Positions 18,366-28,585 of a stretch of DNA of 64,000 bases are shown piece after piece (position 1 is the stretch's first letter; each line of letters opens with the position of its first letter). The stretch lies in contig NZ_CP067378.1 of the NCBI RefSeq assembly GCF_019565505.1, positions 682,001-746,000 on the forward strand, given 5' to 3'. This DNA comes from Flavobacterium davisii. Lineage in GTDB: Bacteria > Bacteroidota > Bacteroidia > Flavobacteriales > Flavobacteriaceae. A program made the position numbers and the translations under genes. A model generated the notes under the pieces. The model did not search any database. It saw only the letters and a program-made list of their open reading frames with translations, and was not told where the DNA came from.

Positions 18366-20540
18366 TTAACCTACATAACTATTTATGATACCTAACAACT
18401 GTTCTTTTTCAAAAGGTTTTACCAATACATCATTCATTCCTGCTTTTTTACATTTACTAAAAACTTCATATTTATCAAAAGCTGTTAATGCAATTATTGG
18501 GGTTGTAATGCTTAAATTTCTTATTTGAATAGCCACTTCGTATCCATCATAAAGAGGCATATTAATATCCAAAAGAATAATATCAAATTTTCCTTTTTAC
18601 AAGCTTCTATTGATTCTAAACCATTATTTGCAATAACAACTTTATAACCAAAGGATTTTAATATTTTCTTCGTTACTATTTGATTAATCTTATTATCTTC
18701 GGCTAGAAGTATTTTCAAAGCTTGGGCCTTTGCTTCATCTACAAATAATTTGGATGAAAAATATTCATTATCTATTTCAAAATTCAACCGAAATACTACT
18801 TTAGTCCCTTTTCCTTCTTCACTTTCCAAAAAAATAGTCCCACCGAATAATGCTATTAATTTTTTAACAATAGGTAAACCTAAACCTGTTCCTTGATAAT
18901 CTTCTTCACGACGTTCAATTTGAACAAATTCCTCAAAAATTCGTTGTTGATTTTCTTTTGCTATTCCTATTCCTGTATCTTGCACAATAAATTCTAAACT
19001 CAATTGATCTTCTATTCTATCAATCAAATTAACCTTTAGCTCTACCTTTCCGTTTTCTGTAAACTTAAGTCCATTGCTAATCAAATTCATCAAAATCTGA
19101 GAAAGTCTAAGACCATCCCCTACAATCCTTTCAGGTATAGCATTATCAACATCAACATGAATAACATTCAATGTTTTAAGACACTGTGTATAAAAACTAT
19201 TTTTAATGGCGTCTAATTGATCCCGAAGATTGAAACTGCTTTTTTCTAAAATAATTTTTTTTTCTGTGATCTTATAAATTTGCAAAACATCATTTACTAA
19301 AGACAATAAATATTGAGCCGAAAATTTTAAAGATTGCAAATACTTACTCTTTATTATTTCAGGATATTCATCAGCTAATAGATCTGAAATTCCTATAACA
19401 CCATATAAAGGTGTTCTTAATTCATGTGTAATAGTTGAAACAAATTGTGATTTAACTCGTGTCGATTCTTCTGCTTTTTCTTTTGCTTTCTCTAATTCAT
19501 TATTAACCTTTTGTAAGCGTATAAAACTTTTACGTCTGTTACGATTATTTTTAAACAATATATAGACTAATACCATCAACCCTCCTACAATGATCGTAAA
19601 CAAAACAATGATTATATACGTTTTTTTAAACTAAGTTCCTTCTCTTCTTTTTCTTTTTCAATATAATTAATATGCCATTCATATTCTTTCATTTTAATAA
19701 CATCTTCCTTGCTTTTGACAGATTCTGAACGTTTTTGATTATAGACCTTATCCCTATATTGAGAGCTTAATCTTTCATATTTCAAAGCTTTATCATATTC
19801 TTTAAACTTTTCAAAATGTATAGCATAATCACTATAAACCTCTGCTAAATAACTATCTAATAAATCCACTTTTTCTGTTAATCCGCATTGAATTGATTTT
19901 TCGAAAAAATATTCTGCTTTATCTTTTTGATTTTTATAACTATAATAGCGCCCCCATAAAGCATTATAATTCAATTGTGCTTCAGCTTCTTTATTAAATT
20001 GTATATAGTAAGTTGCTTTTTTTAAGAAAGGCATTACCTCTTCATAACGTCCTTCATCAACATAAGCTCCTGCAATGTTCAGACAATCATATGTAATTTG
20101 AATTGGATCTTCTATTTTTTCTGTATAAAATAATCCTTTTTATAATATTTAATTCCTTTTTCAAAATTGCCTTCATAATAAGAATAGACTGCTCCTAGAT
20201 CATTATAAACCAACCCCTTAAGAGTATCATTATCATTTAAATTAGCATAATACAAAGATTTCAAGAAATATCTTTCAGCTTTTTTTGTATTAACAAATTC
20301 AACAAAATTACATCCTAAAACCATATAGGCTTTAGCTTTTAATCTATTGTCATTTAATTGAAATGATTCTAGCAATCCTTCCTGAGCTAGCATCATTGAT
20401 TCTTTTGTATTTAATTCTTTTAGTGCGCTTTTTGCCTTTTTAATTTTTAATTCTGTTCTTTTTATAGCATTTATTCTTTGTGATGAAACATCATAAGGCC
20501 AAACAATAAGACTCCAAATGATTAGAAAAAAACGATACAT
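18366..20540 (-). CDS. Hybrid sensor histidine kinase with periplasmic TPR sensor (three frameshifts)
   Basis: The restored product is about 725 residues. Order: signal peptide (MYRFFLIIWSLIVWPYDVSS); a TPR region of several helical repeats (residues about 25-310, e.g. KAYMVLGCNFVEF, ALWGRYYSYKNQKDKAEYFF); a coiled coil; one transmembrane helix (FTIIVGGLMVLVYILF); HisKA with THELRTPLYGVIG (phospho-His); HATPase with NLISNGLKFTENG, DTGIG and GTGLGLPIV; and a receiver domain with LLAEDNKIN, phospho-Asp in LLDINMP, and VKPFEK. This layout is a common Bacteroidota one-protein two-component system. Frameshifts near 18594, 19607 and 20105 each correct by one added base. No DNA-binding domain is present, so a phosphorelay partner lies elsewhere. 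The signal is unknown. Confidence 0.88.
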
Positions 20541-20576
20541 CTTCTAAATTTTTGATTTTTTAAAGGAAGGAATTTA

Positions 20577-20599
20577 GTCAAAAATAGTTTATTTTTGAC
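20577..20599. promoter_or_regulatory. Divergent promoter pair inside a perfect palindrome
   Basis: GTCAAAAATA (20577-20586), a 3-bp spacer and TATTTTTGAC (20590-20599) form a perfect 10-3-10 inverted repeat. Each arm contains a TATTTTTG -7 box: one reading left to the histidine kinase, one reading right to the DUF4442 gene. Two -7 boxes only 3 bp apart would compete for polymerase. The palindrome could also be an operator. Confidence 0.55.
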
Positions 20600-20640
20600 A
20601 ATCAAAACTGTTTTATATCAATTTTAATGAATTAAAAACA

Positions 20641-21164
20641 ATGTATCAAAAACTTTCTAGATTTGCTCAAAAATTCATACATCCATCTATTTTTCTAAAA
20701 TATGGATTTAATTTTTCTCCTATGTACAAAAGGAGTACAGCTAGAGTAACCCATATTTCAGAAGATTTAAAAAATGTACATATAAAAATCCCTCATAATT
20801 ATAAAAACAAGAACTACGTAGGTTCTATTTTTGGTGGAAGTCTCTTTTCGGCTGTAGATCCAATACCTATGACTCAATTAATGTATATCCTGAAAGACAA
20901 TTACATTATATGGGATAAAACAGCCTTCATACGCTTTAAAAAACCTGCAAGAGAAAACGTTTACGCTACTTTTCATTTTAGTGATGAAGAAATAAAAAAA
21001 ATCATTGATGAAGTAAAAATAAAGAAAGAAATAGAGTATACTAAGATAACATCTATTACCAACAAAAAGGGGATGTTACATTTTGTGAAGTAACTAAAAC
21101 TATTTACATAGCGGAAAAGGAGTTTTATAAAGAAAAACTAAAAAAAAGGGAAATTTCATCCTAA
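20641..21164 (+). CDS. DUF4442 domain protein, hotdog fold (one frameshift)
   Basis: The restored product is about 174 residues. The visible pattern (FLKYGFNFSPMYKRSTARV, NYVGSIFGGSLFSAVDPIPMTQL, YIIWDKTAFIRFKKPA) is that of DUF4442, a family with the hotdog thioesterase fold and no firm assigned substrate. Adding one A to the run near 21068 extends the frame through KKGDVTFCEVTKTIYIAEKEF to a stop at 21164 and not at 21093. It is transcribed divergently from the kinase gene. Confidence 0.75.
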
Positions 21165-21245
21165 CTCTTAATTTAATACTTTTAGATTTTTTGTTCAAAA
21201 AAACGATTAAAATCTGAAACTATTCTACGATTCAAACTAAAAATG

Positions 21246-21253
21246 TATCTTTG
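21246..21253 (+). promoter_or_regulatory. Promoter -7 box of the BatA-like operon
   Basis: TATCTTTG, 17 bases before the ATG at 21271, fits TAnnTTTG. It is the only such box seen ahead of the four packed genes up to 25429. Confidence 0.55.
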
Positions 21254-21270
21254 ACAAATTCAAAACATAA

Positions 21271-23193
21271 ATGCAATTTAAACATCCTGAAATCCTTTAT
21301 TTTCTTTTTTTACTGATTATTCCAGTAATTGTGCATTTATTTCAATTACGAAAGTTTAAAAAAGAATACTTCACGAACGTTCGTTTTTTAAAAGAACTGA
21401 TCATCCAAACACGTAAAAGCTCTAAAATAAAAAAATATTTATTATTAGCAACAAGACTTTTACTCTTAGCCACTCTTATTCTAGCCTTTGCGCAACCTTT
21501 TTTAAAGCAACAGACCAAGCAGGTAAAAACAATGAACTTATTATACTATTAGACAACTCTTTTAGTATGCAAGCAAAAGGTAAAAAAGGAGAATTACTTA
21601 AGCGAGCTGTACAAGATTTATTAGAAAACATTCCAGAAGAAACAACTTTTTCACTTTTAACAAACGATACCGATTTTTGGAACACACATATTAAAGCTAT
21701 TGCTAAAGATCTCCAAAATTTAAATTATAGCCCAATTCCTTTTTCTCTTGAAAATGCACTAATTAAAACAAAATCGCATAATAACAATCAAGGAAAAGAT
21801 ATTTTAGTTATCACAGATGCTATTGGCTTACAAACCGAATCCTTATCTAAATTACCTCTAAATAACAAAACTTATTTCGTAGTTCCTGAAGCTGAAAAAA
21901 CGACAAACGCTGCTATTGATAGTGTTTTTATAAATCAGAGTCTTGAAAATTTCTATGAAATTGGTGTATTAGTTTCATCTAATTTTAAAGAATCTAAATC
22001 AATTCCTATTTCATTATACAATCAAAACAATTTGATTGCCAAATCTATAATACCTTTAAACAAAAACAAACAAACTTTATTATTTACAATTCCAAAAGAA
22101 ACATTTAACGGATATGTTTCTTTAAATGATAATAGTTTAGCTTTTGACAACACTTTTTATTTCAATTTCTCAAAACCTAAAATTGTAAAAATCCTAAGTA
22201 TAGGAGATGACGAAAAATCTAATTTCCTTACCCGAATTTATACAAAGCCCGAGTTTAATTTTTCAAACAGCAATCCAAACCAACTAGACTATAGAAGTAT
22301 AGAAAATCAAGATTGTATTATCTTAAATGAGTTAGATAATATTCCTACGGCAATGCACACTAATATGAAAAAATTTGTCGATAAAGGAGGTAGTTTGGTC
22401 ATTATTCCTTCCGAAAAAATTATTCCATCTAATTTGAATGCTTTTTTAAAAAAACTTCACAAACATTCAATTTGGTAATTTACAAAACAAGGAAAAAAAA
22501 ATAATGAAAATTAACTTTTCAAATCCTCTATACATAGATGTTTTTGAAAAAAGAATCCGTAACTTTCAGTACCCTATTGTAAAGAAATCCTTTGAAGTAA
22601 AAAGTGGTTTACCCCAAGCACTTACCTACGATGATCAATCGGCATTTTTAAATACATTGTATAAAAATTCTGGTATTATATATATATTTTCAGCTCCTTT
22701 AAACAAAGAAATTTCAAATTTTCAAAATGCCCCACTAATTGTACCTACTTTTTACAAAATGGGTATTTCAACTAGTAAAAATGGTCTACAATATCAAACA
22801 ATTGGTCAAAACAAAACCACTATAATTGATGCGTTACTAAATAAAGATGAAATAGTTTCTATTACAAACAAAGAAGAAAATTTTATTCCTGTACAACAAA
22901 TTTTAGAAAATAAACTAAAATTTAGTTGTGGCGATAACCCTAAAAAAGCGGGTAATTATCAAATTATTCAAAATAAAAAAAACATCTACCCTATTAGTTT
23001 TAATTATGACCGCAAAGAAAGTCAATTAAACAATTATAGTAATTATAACAAAATTAATACAATAAGCAACTTAAATATTTTTTTTGAAACCCTTCAAACA
23101 GAACGCACTGATCAGCAAATTTGGAAATGGTTTCTTATTTTTGCCTTATTATTTTTGATCATCGAATTGCTCATTCAAAAATTTCTAAAATGA
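21271..23193 (+). CDS. BatA-domain / double-transmembrane membrane protein with VWA-like region (three missing bases)
   Basis: The restored product is about 641 residues. The N-terminal BatA domain (FKHPEILYFLFLLIIPVIVHLFQLRK, then a second helix LLLATRLLLLATLILAFAQPF) is followed by a von Willebrand A-like segment starting IILLDNSFSMQAKGKKG. Here D-N-S-F-S replaces the DxSxS metal site. A further soluble region follows, and a C-terminal helix (WFLIFALLFLIIELLI). Bat proteins were named for aerotolerance, but the role of this long form is not established. Frameshifts lie near 21528 (one A) and near 22465-22475 (two bases). It overlaps the next gene as ATGA. Confidence 0.8.
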
Positions 23194-24443
23194 ATTTAAT
23201 TATCCGTAATGCTCGAATTATTGAAAAAAATCATCCTTTAAACCAAGAAATTACTGATATTCAAATTAGTAACGGTATAATAGAAAAAAATAGGACAAAA
23301 TCTCCCCATTCTAAATGATTATGAAGAAATTACCTACCCTGATTTACATCTCTCTAAAGGCTGGATAGACACTAGTGTTTCTTTAGGAGAACCAGGTTTT
23401 GAAGATCGTGAAACTATCAATAACGGACTACAGACAGCTAGTAAATCAGGTTTTACAAGCATTCTTTTACAACCCAATTCAGCTCCTATATTAGATAATC
23501 AATCTCAAATCTTTTTGTTAAACAAAAAGCTAATCAAAGCGCCACTGATTTATACCCCATTGGAGCACTTACAAAAAACAGTAACGGAAATGACTTAGCA
23601 GAACTTTTAGACATGAAGAATGCAGGTGCTGTAGCTTTTGGAGATTATAACAAAAATTTAGATAACGCCAACATCCTAAAAATAGCTCTACAGTACACAA
23701 AAGATTTTGAAGGAAAAGTTATTGCTTACTCAATGGATAACAACATCAAAGGCAAAGGAATCGTAAACGAAGGAATCACTTCTACTCAGTTAGGTTTAAA
23801 AGGCATTCCTTCCTTAGCTGAGGATTTAATAATAGCCCGCAATTTATACATCTTAGAATACACAGGAGGTAAACTACACATTCCAACCCTTTCAACCGCT
23901 CACGCTGTAGATCTAATTCGTCAGGCGAAGAAAAAAGGCTTACAAGTTAGCTGTAGTGTATCTGTTCACCATTTGATATTACAAGACGAAGTACTAAACA
24001 GTTTTAATTCTAATTATCGTGTAACTCCTCCTATCCGATCAGAACAAGACCGCAAAGCACTTATTGAAGGCGTTTTAGATAATACTATTGACTGTATTAC
24101 AAGCGATCATAACCCTATAGACATTGAAAACAAAAATTTAGAATTTGATTTAGCTAAAAATGGAACCATTGGATTAGAAAGTTGTTATAGTGCCTTACAA
24201 ACCATTTTACCCACAGAAATTATTATAGAAAAATTAACTGCTGGACGAAAGATTTTTGATATAGAAGAACCTCACCTAAAAGAAGGAGAAACAGCTAATT
24301 TAACACTATTTACTCCTAATGAAAATTGGTTTTTTCAAAAAGAAAACATAATATCCAAATCTAAAAACTCAGCTTTTATAAACCAATCTATGAAAGGAAA
24401 AGTAATTGGTATTATTAATCATTCTCAATTTATTAAAAGCTAA
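23190..24443 (+). CDS. Dihydroorotase-like protein lacking the metal HxH motif (two frameshifts)
   Basis: The restored product is 417 residues and has the amidohydrolase layout of dihydroorotase (NLIIRNARIIEKNHP, GWIDTSVSLGEPGFEDRETI, SCSVSVHHLILQDE, TSDHNPIDIE, LTAGRKIF, NLTLF). The first metal motif, normally D-x-H-x-H-x-R-E-P-G, reads DTSVSLGEPG, so both histidine ligands are missing, while HHL and the SDHNP block are kept. This resembles the inactive dihydroorotase homologues (PyrC-prime/pDHO) that act structurally with aspartate transcarbamoylase. Catalytic activity is therefore doubtful. The ATG overlaps the preceding stop (ATGA). Frameshifts lie near 23288 (extra A) and 23513 (missing T). 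Confidence 0.8.
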
Positions 24444-24445
24444 TA

Positions 24446-24780
24446 ATGAATACAAACTTAAACGATATAAAAAAGGAAAAAACACAGCAATTATAAGCTA
24501 TATACTTATAATAGGTCCACTTATTGCCTTATCCATGAATAGTGGAGAAGACAAAACCGAATTTGGCTCTTTTCATGTAAGACAAGGTCTAGGCTTAACC
24601 ATTACTTTTGTTACATTAGGTCTTATGCTTTCTAATTTTAGCATCCCTATGGCTACTATAAGTATGTGGATATTCATTTCTCTATTAAGCTTTTACGGTT
24701 TATATACCGCAAGCCGAGGCGAATCCTGTCCGTTACCACTATTAGGCTCCATATTTCAAAAATTTTTTAAAACTATCTAA
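24446..24780 (+). CDS. Small DUF4870-like membrane protein (one frameshift)
   Basis: The restored product is 111 residues: MNTNLNDIKKGKNTAIISY then helices ILIIGPLIALSM, GLTITFVTLGLMLSNF and ISMWIFISLLSFYGLY. The conserved FHVRQGLGL block resembles the His-x-Arg-Gln-Ala/Gly motif of DUF4870-type and TM2-like small membrane proteins. The start is at 24446, two bases after the previous stop. One A is missing in the A6 run near 24470; the ORF otherwise appears to start 40 bases earlier in the wrong frame. No function is known. Confidence 0.6.
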
Positions 24781-25429
24781 ATGAATTTATCGCTATACCA
24801 TCTAGTAAAAGAACCTAAAATAAAAAAGAGAAAAACCCATTACTCTTATTATTACATGGTTACGGAAGTAACGAAGAAGATCTTTTTCATTTGCTTCTGA
24901 ACTTCCTGATCATTATTACATCATATCCGCTCGTGCTCCTTATAATCTAATGCCAAATGCTTATGCTTGGTATGCCATTAATTTTGATGCTGACGAAAAT
25001 AAATTTTCAGATTTAGATCAAGCTCGCAGTTCAAGGGAAACAATAGTTCATTTTATTGACGAATTAGTCGAAAATTATGCTATTGATCCTAATAAAATTA
25101 CGCTAATTGGATTTAGCCAAGGATGTATTTTAAGCTACGCTACCGCCTTATCTTATCCTAACAAAATTCAGAGAATAGTAGGTATGAGTGGGTATTTTAA
25201 TCAAGAAATTGCATTAAAAGATTATCAAAAAAACAACTTTAATAATTTACAGATATTCGCTTCACATGGCAGCGTAGACCAAGTAGTACCCGTAGAATGG
25301 GCTCGTAAAGCACAACCCATATTAAACGATTTAGGTATCAAGAATAGCTATAAAGAATATCCTGTAGGACATGGTGTAGCTCCTCAAAACTTTTACGATT
25401 TTAAAAATTGGTTATTAGAAACTGAATAA
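24781..25429 (+). CDS. Carboxylesterase/phospholipase-family alpha/beta hydrolase (two frameshifts)
   Basis: The restored product is 216 residues. The oxyanion block LLLLHGYGSNEEDLF becomes visible once single bases are added near 24832 and 24888. The nucleophile elbow is GFSQGC (Ser), the acid lies in HGSVDQVVP (Asp) and the His in VGHGVAP. This is the abhydrolase_2 group (YpfH, human APT1-like), which cleaves short acyl esters or thioesters in the cytoplasm. The ATG follows the previous TAA directly, so it closes a tightly coupled four-gene run ended by a strong terminator. Confidence 0.85.
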
Positions 25430-25469
25430 AAAAAGAGGCTATCTTTTAGATTAGATAGCCTCTTTTTTA
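25429..25469. terminator. Bidirectional rho-independent terminator
   Basis: AAAAAGAGGCTATC and GATAGCCTCTTTTT form a perfect 14-bp stem around a 10-base loop, flanked by A and T runs. It separates the convergent hydrolase gene (ending 25429) and PPIase gene (ending 25483). Confidence 0.92.
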
Positions 25470-25482
25470 TTTTCAATATGCT

Positions 25483-26418
25483 TTATTTTCTTCTTCTATC
25501 CTCTTTATCCAAATGGTTTGGAATTCCATTACGATTATCATCCCCTATTGCTTCATCTCTTGTTAATATTCCATCATTATCATCATCGCGATCTAGATAA
25601 TCAAGATACCCATCTCCATCTGTATCACGCTTTAAATTAACCCATGGAGCGTTTAAATTTGACGCATCAAAACTATATTCTTCCTCAAAGGTTGTATGCC
25701 CATCAAAATCATGATCTTTTCTCTTCATTGACATTAATTTAACATTAAATATTAAAGGAGAATAAGCTGGTATATTTACCTGTGCATCAGAATAATACCC
25801 TAACCCTGAAGGTAGAAACAATACTGCAGCACCAAAATCTTTAAAACTTAAAACATTTGTAACAGGATCAACTGTTGTAATACCTGTAGTCATTAACGAC
25901 ACCATTCTAGACCAACCAGCTATTACTTTTGCTAAATCAAAACGAACTGGATTTTCTCCTCGGTCAAAAAACTGATTTTTATTAAATGTCGTTTTTTCTT
26001 GATCAAAACCCGCTTTTTCCTTTAACAACAGGCCATGATATGATACTAAAACTGTATCTATAGGACAAGGAGTTTTAGAAAGTTCTGGTTTTAATTCTCC
26101 TCCACCATTATGATTAATATAATACACCTTAAAATCATAATCGTTGTAATGTATTATTTTGAATTTAGGTGCATACTGATCTTTTATAGAAACTAAGCCT
26201 GATTTAGAACCGATTCTTTTTACAAATTCAACATTTTTATCTGCATCAACATCCATGTGATAATCTTCAAAAAACTTTTCTATTTCTAAAATTTCTCCCG
26301 GTATTTGTTCTGAATATGCTTTAGGAGGAACGACATCTACTGTATCATTATTTCTATTACAAGACATAAATACAATCACTAAAAATAAGCCGCCTATCAA
26401 TTTACTTAATTTATTCAT
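25483..26418 (-). CDS. FKBP-type peptidyl-prolyl isomerase lipoprotein with acidic Ca-binding-like tail
   Basis: The product is 311 residues from MNKLSKLIGGLFLVIVFMSCNRNND; this start gives a clean lipobox (FMSC), while the ORF extends 10 codons further upstream. The middle part (VLVSYHGLLLKE, GAAVLFLPSGLGYYSDAQVNIPAYSPLIFNVKLMSM) carries the FKBP core with the conserved PSGLGY...IP..SPLIF.V strand pair. The C-terminal tail (DTDGDGYLDYLDRDDDNDGIL) has thrombospondin-type-3/EF-hand-like Asp-rich repeats that usually bind calcium. It probably acts on proteins at the periplasmic face or the cell surface. In flavobacteria, related lipoproteins include GldI; this tail sets it apart. Confidence 0.82.
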   Translation of the reverse strand: MNKLSKLIGGLFLVIVFMSCNRNNDTVDVVPPKAYSEQIPGEILEIEKFFEDYHMDVDADKNVEFVKRIGSKSGLVSIKDQYAPKFKIIHYNDYDFKVYYINHNGGGELKPELSKTPCPIDTVLVSYHGLLLKEKAGFDQEKTTFNKNQFFDRGENPVRFDLAKVIAGWSRMVSLMTTGITTVDPVTNVLSFKDFGAAVLFLPSGLGYYSDAQVNIPAYSPLIFNVKLMSMKRKDHDFDGHTTFEEEYSFDASNLNAPWVNLKRDTDGDGYLDYLDRDDDNDGILTRDEAIGDDNRNGIPNHLDKEDRRRK

Positions 26419-26456
26419 TCTTCTATAAAATTTGCACGCAAGATACAATTTTGAAT

Positions 26457-26464
26457 TATTTTTG
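26457..26464 (+). promoter_or_regulatory. Promoter -7 box of the S4-domain gene
   Basis: TATTTTTG, 30 bases before the ATG at 26495, fits TAnnTTTG. It argues for that ATG over an ORF start 21 codons further upstream, which would overlap the box. Confidence 0.55.
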
Positions 26465-26494
26465 TATACTAATTTAACTAAGATTTTTGATTTT

Positions 26495-26893
26495 ATGCGT
26501 ATTGATAAATATTTATGGTGTGTACGATATTACAAAACTCGTAACATGGTAACTGAAGCTTGTAAAAAAAACCAAATAACTGTAAACGGAATTACAGCCA
26601 AACCTTCTAAAGAAGTTTTTTCTGGAGACAAAGTTACTTTTAGAAAAGACCAAATTACCTATAGCATTCAGGTTTTAGACATTCCTACAAGCCGAGTAGG
26701 TGCCAAACTAGTCGATATATATCGTAGAGATGAAACCCCAGAAGAAGCATTTGCTCATTTAGAAATGCTTAAACTTTCTAAAGCACATTACAGAAAATAT
26801 GGTGAAGGTAGACCTACCAAAAAAGACCGTCGTGATTTGGATGAATTTGAATTAGATTTTGAAAATGAATTTAAAGATGAATCTGAATCGTAA
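26495..26893 (+). CDS. S4 RNA-binding domain protein, Hsp15/RqcP-like
   Basis: The product is 132 residues from MRIDKYLWCVRYYKTRNMVTEAC, the S4 domain with the family pattern RIDKxLWxVRxxKTR. A basic C-terminal extension follows (KAHYRKYGEGRPTKKDRRDLDE). Hsp15 in E. coli binds stalled 50S subunits carrying nascent chains, and the Gram-positive relative RqcP works in ribosome quality control. The end overlaps the next gene by 17 bases. Confidence 0.88.
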   Translation: MRIDKYLWCVRYYKTRNMVTEACKKNQITVNGITAKPSKEVFSGDKVTFRKDQITYSIQVLDIPTSRVGAKLVDIYRRDETPEEAFAHLEMLKLSKAHYRKYGEGRPTKKDRRDLDEFELDFENEFKDESES

Positions 26894-27456
26894 TTACTGG
26901 GAAAACAGATATCAAAAAAACGAAACAGGTTGGGATACTGGAATCATTACACAACCTCTGAAAAGTTATTTTGATCAATTAACAAATAAAAATCTCAAAA
27001 TACTAATTCTCGGAGGTGGAAACGCATACGAATTTGAATATTTGATCCAAAAGGTTTTAAGAACACTCATGTTCTCGATTTTGCAGAAACACCCATTAAA
27101 AACATAAAAAAGCGATTACCACAGGTACCTTATAACCAAATTATATACGAAGATTTTTTTCACATAAAGACAACTATGATCTAATTATAGAACAAACTTT
27201 TTTTTGCGCACTTCCTCCTATGGCAAGAAAAGAATATGCAACCAAAATAAATTCACTATTAAATCCACAAGGAAAAATAGCGGGGCTTTTATTTGATTTC
27301 CCTTTAACTGAACAAGGCCCTCCTTTTGGAGGTTCTAAGGAAGAATACAAACTTTTGTTTTCACCCCAATTTACTATAAAAACACTAGAAATTGCTTACA
27401 ATTCTATCAAACCTAGACAAGGTAAAGAACTCTTTTTTATATTTACAAAAAAATAA
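26877..27456 (+). CDS. SAM-dependent methyltransferase, thiopurine methyltransferase-like (two frameshifts)
   Basis: The restored product is 193 residues. NYWENRYQKNETGWDTG is the typical N-terminal TPMT-family block. The SAM motif is ILILGGGNAYEFEYLI, followed by HVLDFAETPI, EDFFSHKDNYDLIIEQTFFCALPP and AGLLFDFPLTEQGPPFGG. One A is added near 27048 and one T near 27165 to restore the frame. The family methylates thiols or halides; the native substrate is unknown. It is translationally coupled to the S4 gene. Confidence 0.82.
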
Positions 27457-27464
27457 CAACACAA

Positions 27465-27962
27465 ATGAACACAAATATTATTCTTACTCATACTGAAATA
27501 GAATTTAAAATCAAACGCATAGCATATCAGATACACGAAACATTTATTAATGAAAAAGAAGTAATTATTGCTGGGATACAGGGAAATGGGAGCATATTAG
27601 CACAAAAATTAGTTATCACACTAAAAGATATTTCTCCTCTATCTATTCAATTTTGTGAAGTTATAATTGATAAAAAAAATCCTAACACTACTATACACAC
27701 AAGCCTTCCAAAAGAAGAATACAGCAATAAAGGGCTTGTATTGGTAGATGATGTACTCAACACTGGAACAACCCTTATATATGGAGTAAAACATTTTTTG
27801 GAAGTACCTCTTCAAAAATTTAAAACGGCGGTACTTGTAGATCGTAACCATAAAAAATATCCTATAAAAGCTGATTTCAAAGGCATTTCTTTGTCTACTT
27901 CTATACTAGAACACGTTCACGTTGTATTCGAAAACAACAACCAGTACGCCTATTTAGAATAA
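27465..27962 (+). CDS. Phosphoribosyltransferase family protein (PyrR-like)
   Basis: The product is 165 residues. The PRPP-binding loop VLVDDVLNTGTTL (about residues 91-103) is the type I phosphoribosyltransferase signature. GIQGNGSILAQKL near residue 40 fits the second loop. Length and layout are like PyrR or a hypoxanthine/uracil PRTase; the substrate is not decidable from sequence. Its last 13 bases overlap the 3' end of aroK on the opposite strand. Confidence 0.82.
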   Translation: MNTNIILTHTEIEFKIKRIAYQIHETFINEKEVIIAGIQGNGSILAQKLVITLKDISPLSIQFCEVIIDKKNPNTTIHTSLPKEEYSNKGLVLVDDVLNTGTTLIYGVKHFLEVPLQKFKTAVLVDRNHKKYPIKADFKGISLSTSILEHVHVVFENNNQYAYLE

Positions 27963-28471
27963 AGACGTACCAATTCATCAGAAATTTCATCAATCGTCTT
28001 ATTATCGACAGAAACTATTTTTTTACAACTATTATAATAATAGCTTCTGTCGAATAAATGTTTGGCTACAAACTCATTCATTTCTTCTTTATTTAAACCC
28101 GCTATTAAGGGTCTTTTATCAGCTTCTATAACTAAACGCTCAACCAACAATTGAATTGAAGCTTTTAAATAAACTGAATTAACAGCATCTCCTTGTAATA
28201 AAAGATCATTTCCAGCATAACATGGAGTACCACCTCCCAAACTCAAAACAAAAGACTCTTTTTTTAACAATAAATCCTTTAAAACAATATGTTCTAACTT
28301 TCGAAAATAAATCTCACCTTCTGTATCAAAAATTTCTTTAATACTTTTTCCTTCTTTTTGAACAATAAAATCATCTAAATCTATAAATTCTAATGCCAAT
28401 TTACGAGCTAGAACTCTCCCAACACTTGATTTACCTGATCCCATATAACCTACTAACACAATTTTACTCAT
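27950..28471 (-). CDS. aroK: Shikimate kinase
   Basis: The product is 173 residues, normal for the family. Shikimate kinase phosphorylates shikimate at C3 with ATP in aromatic amino acid synthesis. Walker A is GYMGSGKSS, with the substrate Asp in FIDLDDFIV, FRKLE, the glycine-rich LSLGGGTPCY, and RPLI in the lid region. I start at MSKIVLVGYMG. The open frame runs 47 codons further upstream but would overlap the first tRNA-Lys and its promoter, with no family similarity. Confidence 0.95.
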   Translation of the reverse strand: MSKIVLVGYMGSGKSSVGRVLARKLALEFIDLDDFIVQKEGKSIKEIFDTEGEIYFRKLEHIVLKDLLLKKESFVLSLGGGTPCYAGNDLLLQGDAVNSVYLKASIQLLVERLVIEADKRPLIAGLNKEEMNEFVAKHLFDRSYYYNSCKKIVSVDNKTIDEISDELVRLYSK

Positions 28472-28529
28472 ACAAAACACATTAATAATCAATAACTTAC
28501 AAAAAAAACAGAAATAAAACCTCCTTTTC

Positions 28530-28561
28530 TTTGAAAAATCAAAAATAAGGTAATATATTTG
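28530..28561 (+). promoter_or_regulatory. Promoter of the tRNA array
   Basis: TTTG (28530-28533), a 20-bp spacer and TATATTTG (28554-28561) make a textbook Bacteroidota promoter, 25 bases before the first tRNA-Lys. Confidence 0.75.
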
Positions 28562-28585
28562 CACCCGCAAACAAGAAATGTTTAC

